Positions 1 through 8,521 of a stretch of DNA of 64,000 nucleotides are shown here, piece after piece. The DNA is taken from assembly GCA_021775355.1 (NCBI GenBank), contig JAJFHZ010000013.1:185804-249803 (forward strand), given 5' to 3'. Under the pieces are notes generated by a model. That model worked only from the letters and a program-made list of their open reading frames with translations, searched no databases and was not told where the DNA came from. Every line of letters begins with the position of its first letter. The first letter of the stretch is position 1. This stretch comes from Amylibacter sp. (GTDB lineage Bacteria > Pseudomonadota > Alphaproteobacteria > Rhodobacterales > Rhodobacteraceae). Position numbers and translations under genes: made by a program.

Positions 1-850
1 ATTCCCGCACAGAAAAGAAATTACCCAGTGACTTGGACATTTTCTTACCCTCGACTTGCAACATTTCGTTATGCATCCAGACTTTCGCGAACGTATCTTC
101 ACCACAGCAAGCACAGCTTTGTGCGATCTCATTCTCATGATGCGGGAATTGCAACTCAAGCCCGCCGCCATGAATATCGAACGTCTCACCAACCCGTGCA
201 CGCGACATTGCCGAACACTCGATATGCCAACCGGGGCGGCCGTAGCCCCACGGGCTGTCCCAACCGGGCTGTATACCCGTTGACGGTTTCCACAACACAA
301 AATCCATCGGATTGCGTTTGTAAGGTGCCACTTCAACGCGCGCACCCGCAATCATATCGTCCACCGAACGGCCCGACAGTTCACCGTAGTGTTCATATGA
401 ATTCACATCGAACAGCACATGGCCTTCGGCCGCATAAGCATGGCCCTTGGCAATCAGTTCTTCGATCATTGAAACCATTTGCGGGATATATTCCGTCGCA
501 CGCGGCATTTCATTGGGTTCCAACGCCCCCAATGCACCCATATCATCCAGAAACCACTGGATCGTCTCATCCGTTATATCGCGGATAGACCGCCCTGTTT
601 CCTCTGCCTTGGCGTTGATCTTGTCGTCCACATCCGTAAAGTTCCGCGCATAGGTCACATGATCCGCGCCGTCCACATGACGCAGCAACCGATAGAGCGT
701 ATCAAACACCACCACGGGGCGCGCGTTACCGATGTGAGCGCGGTCATAAACCGTGGGGCCACAAACATACATGCGCACATTGTTTTCATCCAAAGGGGTA
801 AACACCTCTTTGGTTTTGGTCTTGGTGTTATAAAGCTTTATTTCAGTCAT
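1..850 (-). CDS. cysS: Cysteinyl-tRNA synthetase, N-terminal part (cut by window edge)
   Basis: Class I aminoacyl-tRNA synthetase that charges tRNA-Cys in the cytoplasm. About 283 residues are visible from the ATG at 848-850; the C-terminus lies left of the window. Seen by reverse translation: the zinc ligand Cys in YVCGPTVYD (C30), the HIGN signature at residues 39-42, the [18 protein letters not shown] stretch typical of CysRS, and KMSKS near residue 270. These motifs in this order are diagnostic for the family. The zinc-site Cys of GWHIECS is also present. The gene is divergent from the PEP-mutase-family gene, with about 180 bp between the starts. Nothing suggests a frameshift in the visible part. 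Confidence 0.97.
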   Translation of the reverse strand, partial: MTEIKLYNTKTKTKEVFTPLDENNVRMYVCGPTVYDRAHIGNARPVVVFDTLYRLLRHVDGADHVTYARNFTDVDDKINAKAEETGRSIRDITDETIQWFLDDMGALGALEPNEMPRATEYIPQMVSMIEELIAKGHAYAAEGHVLFDVNSYEHYGELSGRSVDDMIAGARVEVAPYKRNPMDFVLWKPSTGIQPGWDSPWGYGRPGWHIECSAMSRARVGETFDIHGGGLELQFPHHENEIAQSCACCGEDTFAKVWMHNEMLQVEGKKMSKSLGNFFSVRE

Positions 851-1028
851 AGTCTCTCACACGGGTTGTCCCCGCGGGCCTATCACTTACAATCTGGTTT
901 GGAAATAAAAGAACGGCCCGCGTGATATATCAGCAGGTAATAATGCAGCAAATGATGATGCAAACGGTTCTCATGGGGTGCATTCTAGTGCTAAGCTGCC
1001 ACATAAAGCAAGACCAAAGGAATTAAGT

Positions 1029-1862
1029 ATGTCCAAACACGATCCCGGCCCCGCCTTTCGCGCCCTTCACCAACGCGGCAATCCGTTTGTTTTGGCCAAT
1101 GCGTGGGATATGGGCAGTGCCAAATTACTGGCAGCAATGGGTGCACAGGCCATTGGCACGACATCCGCCGGTTACGGCTTTACGCTGGGCATCCCCGATA
1201 TGGGCTGTTTGACACGCGACCAGTCGCTGTCACACGCACAGGATTTGGTGGCCTCCACCCCCCTGCCAGTATCGGGTGATTTTGAAAACGGCTTTGGCGA
1301 CGCGCCTGAAACCGTAGCAGAAACCGTGCGATTGGCCTGTGAAGCGGGTCTTGCAGGGTGTTCCATCGAAGACACCGCCCTGCCCACACATCACGCCTAT
1401 GATTTCGATCTGGCCGTGGAACGGATAAAAGCCGCCGTCTCTGCCGCCCGCGCCCTGCCGCGCGATTTCGTGCTTGTGGCGCGTGCGGACGGGATTATGA
1501 ACAACCAGTATGACCTGACCGAGGCGATTAGGCGCCTGCAAGCCTTTGAAACTGCGGGGGCAGATTGTCTTTATGCCCCCAATACGGCGTCTTTTCGTGA
1601 TCTGATGCAGATTTGCGCCCACACCAAAGCCCCTGTAAATGCGCTGGCAATCGGTAAGTACACCAAATTCAGCCGCGCCCAATATGCCGACATCAGCGTG
1701 GCACGGATATCATTGGGATCAGCCTTGTCACGCTACATTCATCAGGCCATTATCAACGGGGCAAAGCCCATTTTTGACAAGGGTGATTTTTCGATATTGA
1801 GAAAAGGTGCAAAAGGGATCGATATAGACCGCCTGTTGATTGAAGGTGCCGAGGAGGTTTAA
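1029..1862 (+). CDS. Isocitrate lyase/PEP mutase superfamily enzyme
   Basis: 277-residue TIM-barrel enzyme of the PEP mutase/isocitrate lyase superfamily, whose members make or break C-C or C-P bonds next to a carboxylate. Seen: N-terminal ANAWDMGSAKLL, the TTSAGYGFTLG segment, the metal-site stretch SGDFENGFG, then CSIEDT and VARADG, all in the usual order. The KKCGH-type catalytic cysteine loop of true isocitrate lyase is absent, so it is probably an oxaloacetate decarboxylase- or methylisocitrate-lyase-like member; substrate unknown. I chose ATG 1029 (MSKHDPG) because AAAGGA lies about 8 nt upstream; an in-frame ATG at 978 would add 17 unconserved residues. Its stop is only 4 bp from the stop of the convergent pssA. 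Confidence 0.85.
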   Translation: MSKHDPGPAFRALHQRGNPFVLANAWDMGSAKLLAAMGAQAIGTTSAGYGFTLGIPDMGCLTRDQSLSHAQDLVASTPLPVSGDFENGFGDAPETVAETVRLACEAGLAGCSIEDTALPTHHAYDFDLAVERIKAAVSAARALPRDFVLVARADGIMNNQYDLTEAIRRLQAFETAGADCLYAPNTASFRDLMQICAHTKAPVNALAIGKYTKFSRAQYADISVARISLGSALSRYIHQAIINGAKPIFDKGDFSILRKGAKGIDIDRLLIEGAEEV

Positions 1863-1866
1863 AGTT

Positions 1867-2634
1867 TTATTCGGCTTCTTTCTGGTTGCTTCTATGCTTG
1901 AAATACGACCAGATGATAATACCGAAATATGCCAGATCAAGGGCCACTAAACTGGACCATGGATAAGTCAAAAGCATCGCGACAAGAACCGCGAAACCCA
2001 CCAAAATATAGGTAATGCGCCTGCGCCGTACCGTTGTGGTTTTAAACGAATAGGTCGGAATACGGCTGACCAGCAATAACCCGATCGCCCCCATATAAAT
2101 CGCGATCAGACCTGCATAGGACCGCACTTCATTCGGCCAAAGGAACGACAGAAACATCGGGAACAGCACCAACATCGCCCCCGCAGGCGCCGGGACGCCG
2201 GTAAAAAATGCAGCGTCGCCCTCTAGCTCGGATTTGCTGTCCACATTGAACCGCGCCAGCCGCATCACGCAGCACACGGCAAAAAACAACACAGCAATCC
2301 AACCTGCGCGTTTCAAATCCTGTAACGCCCATGCATAGATCACCAACGCAGGTGCCATGCCGAAATTTGCGAAATCCGCCAGACTGTCCAGTTCAGCCCC
2401 TAGTTGGCTTTCAGAATTCATATAACGCGCAATCCGCCCATCCAACCCATCCAGAATGCACGCTAGCAGAATCAGATAAACCGCGCCTACGAAATTATCC
2501 TGAAACGCATAGCGAATGGCTGTCAGCCCGGCACAAATTGCGCCGACCGTGATCAGGTTGGGTAACAGAGACATCAGTGGCAGTTCGCGGTCAGGTTTTT
2601 GCGGCTTTTCGTTTTTACTGACTAACTTGACCAT
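1867..2634 (-). CDS. pssA: CDP-diacylglycerol--serine O-phosphatidyltransferase
   Basis: Makes phosphatidylserine from CDP-diacylglycerol and L-serine, the committed step to phosphatidylethanolamine, in the inner membrane. The 255-residue protein has the CDP-alcohol phosphatidyltransferase signature D-G-x2-A-R-x8-G-x3-D-x3-D around residues 62-88 (starting DGLDGRIAR). Several hydrophobic segments (LLPNLITVGAICAGL, GWIAVLFFAVCCVM, VGFAVLVAMLL and others) support a multi-span protein. It starts 2 nt after the stop of psd, so the two are a translationally coupled pair carrying consecutive steps. The charged C-terminus ends in the cytoplasm-like stretch YFKHRSNQKEAE. Confidence 0.95.
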   Translation of the reverse strand: MVKLVSKNEKPQKPDRELPLMSLLPNLITVGAICAGLTAIRYAFQDNFVGAVYLILLACILDGLDGRIARYMNSESQLGAELDSLADFANFGMAPALVIYAWALQDLKRAGWIAVLFFAVCCVMRLARFNVDSKSELEGDAAFFTGVPAPAGAMLVLFPMFLSFLWPNEVRSYAGLIAIYMGAIGLLLVSRIPTYSFKTTTVRRRRITYILVGFAVLVAMLLTYPWSSLVALDLAYFGIIIWSYFKHRSNQKEAE

Positions 2635-2636
2635 GA

Positions 2637-3323
2637 TTATTCTTCCCGTCCCTGTCGTGGGGCATCTTTCAATGTCAGATCAGCCAACACCGTTTCACCA
2701 GCAATCATCGTTTGACCCAAAGTGACTAACGGGTTCACACCTTCTGGCAAATACACATCCAGACGTGATCCAAAACGGATCAACCCGAAACGCTCACCCG
2801 TACGCAATGTTTGCCCCTTTTGCACAAAGCCCAAAATACGCCGCGCCACAAGCCCTGCGATTTGCACCACAACCAATTGTCGCCCGTCTGCCATCTCGAT
2901 ACAAAGCGAGCTGCGTTCGTTATCCGCACTCGCTTTATCCAGCGACGCGTTCAGAAACTTGCCCGGTCGATATGCCAAAGCCTTGATCGTGCCGGCAATC
3001 GGTGCGCGGTTGATATGACAGTTGAAAACGCTCATAAAGACAGACACCCGCAACAGTGGTTCTGATCCCACACCCAATTCCTCTGGTGGGGTGGCCATTT
3101 CAATTAATGAAACAATCCCGTCCGCAGGGCTGACAATCAACCCTTCACGTGTCGGAACCGACCGTTTCGGATCGCGAAAAAAATAATAACACCAAATGGT
3201 CAGTACAACACCAATCCAGCCCAAAACATCCGAAATCAGAAATAAAATAAGGGTAATCGCGGCAAAAATACCGACGAACTTCAAACCTTCTTTGTGCATA
3301 GGTTTGACGAAAGTGCTTAACAT
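2637..3323 (-). CDS. psd: Phosphatidylserine decarboxylase proenzyme
   Basis: Pyruvoyl-dependent membrane enzyme that decarboxylates phosphatidylserine to phosphatidylethanolamine. About 228 residues, the short PSD-A type. Seen: a hydrophobic N-terminal anchor ([15 protein letters not shown]), YYFFRDPKR, the VSPADGIV box, [13 protein letters not shown], and near the C-terminus RFGSRLD, whose Gly-Ser is the known self-cleavage site that generates the pyruvoyl group. Upstream partner of pssA. No strong Shine-Dalgarno sequence is visible; ATG 3323 (MLSTFVKP) is preferred over an in-frame GTG at 3335. The promoter must lie in the gap shared with the divergent methyltransferase gene. Confidence 0.94.
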   Translation of the reverse strand: MLSTFVKPMHKEGLKFVGIFAAITLILFLISDVLGWIGVVLTIWCYYFFRDPKRSVPTREGLIVSPADGIVSLIEMATPPEELGVGSEPLLRVSVFMSVFNCHINRAPIAGTIKALAYRPGKFLNASLDKASADNERSSLCIEMADGRQLVVVQIAGLVARRILGFVQKGQTLRTGERFGLIRFGSRLDVYLPEGVNPLVTLGQTMIAGETVLADLTLKDAPRQGREE

Positions 3324-3550
3324 ACTTACTGACACGGAATTTTATACCCTTATTATAAAAGCGACATCTATGACGCAAATGGACTAGCCCGCCCCCCACA
3401 ACTAGGCCCAAATCAATACATGATCGAACTTAACTGGATGACAACCCTGATTTCGTGCACCATCGGTGCAGATCGCGGCCGTGCGGCGCGCGGTTCCCCC
3501 TGTTTTTGCTGAAAAACCAACAATCTTCAAGTAAAATCAAGGAAATCCAA

Positions 3551-5092
3551 ATGTCCGGAAACAAAACCCGCAGATCAGGGGGGCGTAGCGCCCGCCAAGC
3601 CATGCGTGCCGCCCCTTTAGCCGAAAATATCCGTCCTATTCGCGCAGGCATGGAAGGCGGTACATATAGACCGCTGTCAGACCGCGATATGGAACGTATC
3701 CATCAAACCGCATTAACCGCACTGGAAACCATCGGTCTTGCCGATGCACCGCCCAGCGGCGTTGAAATTATGACCAATGCAGGCGCCATATTGGGGGACG
3801 ATAACCGTTTGCGCTTCCCGCGTGCCTTGGTTGAAGACATGCTCGCCAAGGCCGCAAAACAGGTGACACTTTACAGCCGCGACGGCAAAAACGATCTGCA
3901 ACCATACGGCAACCGCGTGCATTACGGTACCGCAGGGGCTGCCGTGCATCTAGTCGATGTGGAACACAATGAATACCGTGAATGTACGGTGCAGGACCTG
4001 CATGATGCGGCCAGAATTATGGATCGTCTGGACAATGTGCATTTCTTCCAACGTCCAATGGTTTGTCGTGATATTCCAGATAATTACGAGATGGACTTAA
4101 ACACGGTTTATGCCGCATGTTCCGGCACAACCAAGCATATTGGCACCAGTTTTTCAGAACCCTCTTTCATACCGGGTGCATTGGAAATGGTCTATCAAAT
4201 TGCTGGTGGTGAGGCCGCTTTTCGCGAACGCCCTTTCATTTCAAATTCCAACTGTTTTGTGGTTCCGCCGATGAAATTTGCAACCGAGTCTTGCGAAGTG
4301 ATGGAACAGGTTATTCGTGGCGGCATGCCGGTCTTGCTGCTTTCGGCAGGCATGGCAGGTGCGACCACCCCTTCAACCATCGCAGGTGCTATCGCACAGG
4401 CCACAGCGGAATGTCTTGCAGGGCTTGTCTATGTCAATGCTGTCAAACCGGGTCATCCGGCAATATTTGGCACTTGGCCGTTCGGCCTGGATTTGCGCAC
4501 CGGGGCCATGTCCATAGGATCCGGTGAACAGGCGCTTTTAACGGCGGGCTGTGCACAAATGCATAAATTCTACGGCATTCCGGGGGGGGCCGCTGCGGGT
4601 GCATCCGACGCTAAAATGCCCGATATGCAAGCCGGATGGGAACAGATGTGTTCAAATGTCATGGCCGGTCTTTCCGGTCTAAACATGGTTTACGAGGCTG
4701 CCGGTATGCATGCGTCCCTGCTGGGCTTTTGTCTTGAATCCCTGATCCTGTCTGATGATCTGATTGGTCAGGCCCAGCGTTGCGTACGCGGCATTGAGGT
4801 TACGGACGAAACGCTGGCACTGGATCAGATAGCAGATGTCTGTCTGAATGGCCCAGGGCATTATCTGGGCACAGATCAAACTCTTGGCCGGATGGAAGCC
4901 GATTATGTATACCCCACACTTGGGGATCGTACATCACCGAAGGAATGGGTCGAGAAGGATAAACCCGATCTAATCGAGAATGCAATCAAATTGAAGAATG
5001 AAATATTGGCGGAACGATCAAACGCACGGCTTGATCCGGATCTGGATGCTGCATTACGCAAGAATTTCACCATTCATTTGAAGCCGCAATGA
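3551..5092 (+). CDS. Trimethylamine methyltransferase (MttB) family protein
   Basis: 513-residue member of the MttB superfamily, cobalamin-linked methyltransferases that demethylate quaternary or tertiary amines. No in-frame amber codon interrupts the gene, so it is a non-pyrrolysine type, the group that includes glycine betaine and related methyltransferases. Seen: MEGGTYRPLSDRDMERIHQ near the N-terminus, HYGTAGAAVHLVD, the SNSNCFVVPPMKF segment and a glycine-rich GIPGGAAAGASDAK stretch typical of the barrel. ATG 3551 (MSGNKTRRSGG) is chosen because AAGGAA precedes it; an upstream in-frame ATG at 3455 would add 32 odd residues. No corrinoid protein or methylcobalamin:THF transferase gene is nearby, so the substrate and partner are unknown. 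Confidence 0.85.
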   Translation: MSGNKTRRSGGRSARQAMRAAPLAENIRPIRAGMEGGTYRPLSDRDMERIHQTALTALETIGLADAPPSGVEIMTNAGAILGDDNRLRFPRALVEDMLAKAAKQVTLYSRDGKNDLQPYGNRVHYGTAGAAVHLVDVEHNEYRECTVQDLHDAARIMDRLDNVHFFQRPMVCRDIPDNYEMDLNTVYAACSGTTKHIGTSFSEPSFIPGALEMVYQIAGGEAAFRERPFISNSNCFVVPPMKFATESCEVMEQVIRGGMPVLLLSAGMAGATTPSTIAGAIAQATAECLAGLVYVNAVKPGHPAIFGTWPFGLDLRTGAMSIGSGEQALLTAGCAQMHKFYGIPGGAAAGASDAKMPDMQAGWEQMCSNVMAGLSGLNMVYEAAGMHASLLGFCLESLILSDDLIGQAQRCVRGIEVTDETLALDQIADVCLNGPGHYLGTDQTLGRMEADYVYPTLGDRTSPKEWVEKDKPDLIENAIKLKNEILAERSNARLDPDLDAALRKNFTIHLKPQ

Positions 5093-5593
5093 GAACTAGC
5101 ATTAGGGAAAAATTGAGGTGGAATTACATTTTGCAAAAATATTTCACCTTACCCTTGAAAAGAACGTAAATAGAACATACACATGATACACCCCAACAAT
5201 GGGTGAGTTTGGAGGTTTCCTTTGGAAGCGTTTTTGAATTCCCCTTTTTCTTGGCAGAGATATTACAGTATTTCTGGAGCGGTTTTAAAGGGGTAAACGA
5301 GATAGGATCAAATGCGTTCCTTATTGCTGTAACAGTAAGGCCCTAATAGGTGGACAGCGAGATGCTGCCAATCAAGTCGATAGGCCCGCAAAAGCGGATA
5401 ACCTAGAGACTAATGATGGTTACCTGCCCTAGGATAAGATTTGAAAACTGGGCGATGGATCGCTCTTGTTATGAAATTGAGTCCGGAAGTCGGTGACTAT
5501 CGGGGTGTCTGACGGATTAACAACCAATGAGTAGCCCAGCTTCTCACTAATTCACTTTTCAGTAAAACCCCACCCAAGCTCAACGGTCACAAA

Positions 5594-5627
5594 AGCCCCA
5601 ACCCAGACCCCCACGGGGGTTGGGGCT
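5594..5627 (+). terminator. GC-rich hairpin
   Basis: AGCCCCAACC (5594-5603) pairs with GGTTGGGGCT (5618-5627). No T-run follows, so terminator function is uncertain. It lies 500 bp beyond mttB. Confidence 0.35.
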
Positions 5628-5924
5628 GCGCATTCTTTGAATGCGCCCGATGGGTGCAACGTTTTTGGCCCTTTCAAACTTGGGGGTTATGGGTGGGATG
5701 AAAGAAGAGCGAACGCACCCCTAATAAACCCTAAACCTTTCCATGTGTATACTTACCCCTTGTCGACAAAAGTAGTTCACGGGTTTTCAAAGGGCGGGTA
5801 ACAGCGTCAAATGCGAAAGCCACCAGACTTAACGGTTAAGAACAGGTGCAAGGGGTGAAACCTTTGTTCGGCCTTATAACTACAAACGGCAGGCCTGCCT
5901 TCTTTATAATATACATACCCAATA

Positions 5925-5962
5925 AAACGCAAAACCCCGCCACCGAAGGAACGGCGACGGGG
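5925..5962 (-). terminator. Rho-independent terminator of the TRAP/glutamylation operon
   Basis: Read leftward, CCCCG-x-CGCCG pairs with CGG-x-GGCGGGG and is followed by TTTTGCGTTTT. It sits 26 bp after the stop of the iron alcohol dehydrogenase gene, the last gene of the leftward operon. Confidence 0.8.
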
Positions 5963-5988
5963 TAATAAGCCGTATTTATATCAATAAT

Positions 5989-7134
5989 TTAGAAACACGC
6001 CTCGAACAGCGCTTTGGTGTTATCGTAAGTCATTTCAATCGGATTGCCACCCGTGCTAGGGTCGTTCAGCGCTTCCTTGATCAGTAATTCGATATCAGGA
6101 TTTTTCACGCCAAGCTCCGTCAGGTTTTTCGGGATACCCAGACTGTCATTCAGATCAGACACGAAGTTGTAAAACCCGTCGAACCCACCTTCAATACCCA
6201 GATAACGTGCTGCATCGGTTAAAACACCTTCCACCGCCGAACGGTTATATTTCAATACTTCCAGCATCACCACAGCATTGGTTGTGCCGTGATGTGTATG
6301 GTGCATCGCACCGATAGGATGTGACAACGCATGAATGGCACCAAGGCCTTTTTGAAAACCGGTTGCACCCATTATAGCGGCTGACATCATGTGGCCGCGG
6401 GCTTCAATATCCGTACCGTCAGCATAGACCTTCGGCAGGTTTTCCTTGACCAGACGCATACCTTCCAGTGCCATGCCTTGTGACATCGGGTGGTAATGCG
6501 GGGAACAGAACGCTTCCAGACAATGGGCAAACGCGTCCATTCCAGTACCTGCGGTAATGAAAGCAGGCATGCCAACGGTCAGTTCCGGATCACAAATCAC
6601 CACTGCGGGCAAAATCTTCGGATGGAAGATGATCTTTTTCTGATGCGTTTCGGAATTGGTGATAACACTTGCACGCCCCACTTCAGAACCCGTACCTGCG
6701 GTAGTGGGCACTGCCACGATGGGGGCTATCGCGTCAGCATCCGCGCGTGTCCACCAGTCGCCGATATCCTCAAAATCCCACAACGGACGGGTTTGTCCTG
6801 CCATGAATGCAATCACTTTGCCCAAATCAAGACCGGAACCGCCACCAAAGGCGATCACACCGTCATGGCCGCCTGCGCGGTAAACTTTCAGTCCAGCCTC
6901 TACATTGTCGCCCGTAGGGTTCGGATCAACTTCGGAAAACATCGCACGGCCAAGGCCGGCGGCATCCATCAAATCAAGCGTCGATTGGGTTACAGGCAAG
7001 TTTGCCAAGCCTTTGTCAGTGACCAAGAGCGGTTTTTTCATGCCAGCGGCAGCACATGCATCTGCGATTTCGGAAATGCGCCCAGCGCCAAAGCGGATTG
7101 CGGTCGGGTAAGACCAGTTTGCGGTAAGTGTCAT
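5989..7134 (-). CDS. Iron-containing alcohol dehydrogenase
   Basis: 381-residue group III (iron-dependent) alcohol dehydrogenase, NAD(P)-linked, oxidising an alcohol to an aldehyde or the reverse in the cytoplasm. Seen: the nucleotide-binding FGGGSGLDLGK near residue 96, the PTTAGTGSEVG box, and the metal ligands in GTGMDAFAHCLEAF (D-x3-H, about D200 and H204), GAIHALSHP and HHTHHG. Last gene of the leftward operon; the aldehyde dehydrogenase stop is 5 nt upstream. ATG 7134 (MTLTANW) is chosen since AGAAGG is 10 nt before it; a TTG at 7143 is too close. By context it should oxidise the alcohol end of a gamma-glutamylated amino alcohol, but that is inference. Confidence 0.92.
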   Translation of the reverse strand: MTLTANWSYPTAIRFGAGRISEIADACAAAGMKKPLLVTDKGLANLPVTQSTLDLMDAAGLGRAMFSEVDPNPTGDNVEAGLKVYRAGGHDGVIAFGGGSGLDLGKVIAFMAGQTRPLWDFEDIGDWWTRADADAIAPIVAVPTTAGTGSEVGRASVITNSETHQKKIIFHPKILPAVVICDPELTVGMPAFITAGTGMDAFAHCLEAFCSPHYHPMSQGMALEGMRLVKENLPKVYADGTDIEARGHMMSAAIMGATGFQKGLGAIHALSHPIGAMHHTHHGTTNAVVMLEVLKYNRSAVEGVLTDAARYLGIEGGFDGFYNFVSDLNDSLGIPKNLTELGVKNPDIELLIKEALNDPSTGGNPIEMTYDNTKALFEACF

Positions 7135-7139
7135 CGGGT

Positions 7140-8519
7140 TCAAGCCTTCTTTGTGTGATAGGATTTCGGACGTGTCAGGTTGTGATAACCAATGACGGAA
7201 AGCCCGCCCCCACGTCCGGTATTTTTACAGCCTGTCCAGCACAGGGCGGGATCAAGATAATCGCAACGATTGGTAAAGACGGTACCTGTATCAATCTGAT
7301 CGGCAATCGCTTCCGCACGGCAGTAATCGCGCGTCCAAAGCGATGCAGTCAGACCGAACTCGCTGTCGTTCATCAGGGCGATGGCCTCGGCATCGTCTTT
7401 GACCTTCATGATACCGACAACGGGGCCGAAACTTTCGTCGCGCATCACCCGCATATCATGGGTTACATCCACTAGGATTTGCGGCATCAGGTAAGCGTCA
7501 TGATCGTTCGGGAATAATGCCGGATCAATCAGGGCCGTGGCCCCGTCTGCAATTGCTTCCGCAGTTTGTGCGCGTACTTCGTCTGCAAAGCGTACATGTG
7601 CCATGGGCCCAAGCGTAGTTTCAGAGTTCAACGGGTCACCGAGTTTGTAGTCTCTGACAATCGCCACGGCTTTTTCGACGAAAGCATCAAACAGGCTTTC
7701 CACCACATAAATCCGTTCAATCCCACAACAGCATTGGCCCGAATTAAACATTGCGCCATCGATCAGCGTGTCTACGGCCGCATCAAGGTCTGCGTCTTCC
7801 ATGACATAACCCGGATCTTTGCCGCCCAGTTCAAGTCCGATGCCTGTAAAGGTACCGGCCGCAGCGTTTTCCATCGCCTTGCCGCCCCCCACTGAGCCCG
7901 TAAAGTTCACGAAACCAAAGGACTTTGCCGCGATCATTGCAGATGTTGTACCGTGGTCAAGGAACATGTTTTGGAACACATCTTCAGGGATGCCAACAGA
8001 ATGAAACGCCTTTGCCATACGCTCACCCACCAACAGGGTTTGAGACGCATGTTTCAGCATCACCGCATTGCCTGCGATCAATGCGGGGGCAACCGTGTTT
8101 ACGGCCGTCATATAGGGATAATTCCAAGGGGCGACCACTAACACTACGCCGTGCGGCACCCGTTTGATCTTGCGGCTGAATGCATCGCTGTCTTCCACGA
8201 TGATCGGCGCAAGCGCATCAACGGCAATATCCGCCATATGGCTAGCACGTTCGTTAAAGCCACCAAATTCGCCGCCATAACGCACGGGGCGACCCATTTG
8301 ATGCGCCAGTTCAATCACGATCTCGTCGTTCATTTCACCGACCGCGACCACGCCAGCCTGCACCAAGGCAATACGTTCAGATAGTGAACGCGCCGCCCAT
8401 GCAACTTGTGCGGTTTTTGCACGCGCAACGGCATCTTTGGCTGCGTCCAGTTCAAGAACAGGACGTTCAGCATAAAGCGACCCATCAATGGGCGAGATAC
8501 ATTTTACAGTGTTTGTCAT
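7140..8519 (-). CDS. NAD(P)-dependent aldehyde dehydrogenase
   Basis: 459-residue member of the aldehyde dehydrogenase superfamily, oxidising an aldehyde to a carboxylate. Seen: PWNYPYMTAVNTVAPALIAGN (substrate channel and cofactor site), FTGSVGGGK (nucleotide site), catalytic base E230 in GLELGGKDP, and the nucleophile in FNSGQCCCG (C264 by alignment to the F-x3-G-Q-x-C motif). ESFGPVVG lies near the C-terminus. It starts 2 nt after the ligase stop and is followed after 5 nt by the iron alcohol dehydrogenase, so alcohol and aldehyde steps are coupled. The triple Cys at the active site is unusual but contains the needed residue. The operon suggests a gamma-glutamyl-aminoaldehyde substrate (inference). 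Confidence 0.93.
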   Translation of the reverse strand: MTNTVKCISPIDGSLYAERPVLELDAAKDAVARAKTAQVAWAARSLSERIALVQAGVVAVGEMNDEIVIELAHQMGRPVRYGGEFGGFNERASHMADIAVDALAPIIVEDSDAFSRKIKRVPHGVVLVVAPWNYPYMTAVNTVAPALIAGNAVMLKHASQTLLVGERMAKAFHSVGIPEDVFQNMFLDHGTTSAMIAAKSFGFVNFTGSVGGGKAMENAAAGTFTGIGLELGGKDPGYVMEDADLDAAVDTLIDGAMFNSGQCCCGIERIYVVESLFDAFVEKAVAIVRDYKLGDPLNSETTLGPMAHVRFADEVRAQTAEAIADGATALIDPALFPNDHDAYLMPQILVDVTHDMRVMRDESFGPVVGIMKVKDDAEAIALMNDSEFGLTASLWTRDYCRAEAIADQIDTGTVFTNRCDYLDPALCWTGCKNTGRGGGLSVIGYHNLTRPKSYHTKKA

Positions 8520-8521
8520 TG

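Larger units (their letters stand above)
5093..5988. other. Long intergenic region, no gene recognised
   Basis: About 900 bp between the convergent mttB-type and iron alcohol dehydrogenase genes. I find no convincing open frame, tRNA or known RNA family. It holds two hairpins listed separately and several short GC-rich, stem-like stretches between 5330 and 5560 that could belong to an unannotated RNA or to decayed sequence. Confidence 0.5.

Noticed and set aside
28..588. 186-codon plus-strand frame
   Set aside because: Antisense shadow of cysS; His/Pro/Arg-rich, low-complexity translation.
5162..5176. GAAC-N7-GAAC, a second match to the LexA box
   Set aside because: About two chance matches are expected in 64 kb on both strands, and no gene start lies next to it.
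6490..7158. 222-codon plus-strand frame
   Set aside because: Antisense to the iron alcohol dehydrogenase, no ribosome site, no recognisable domain.
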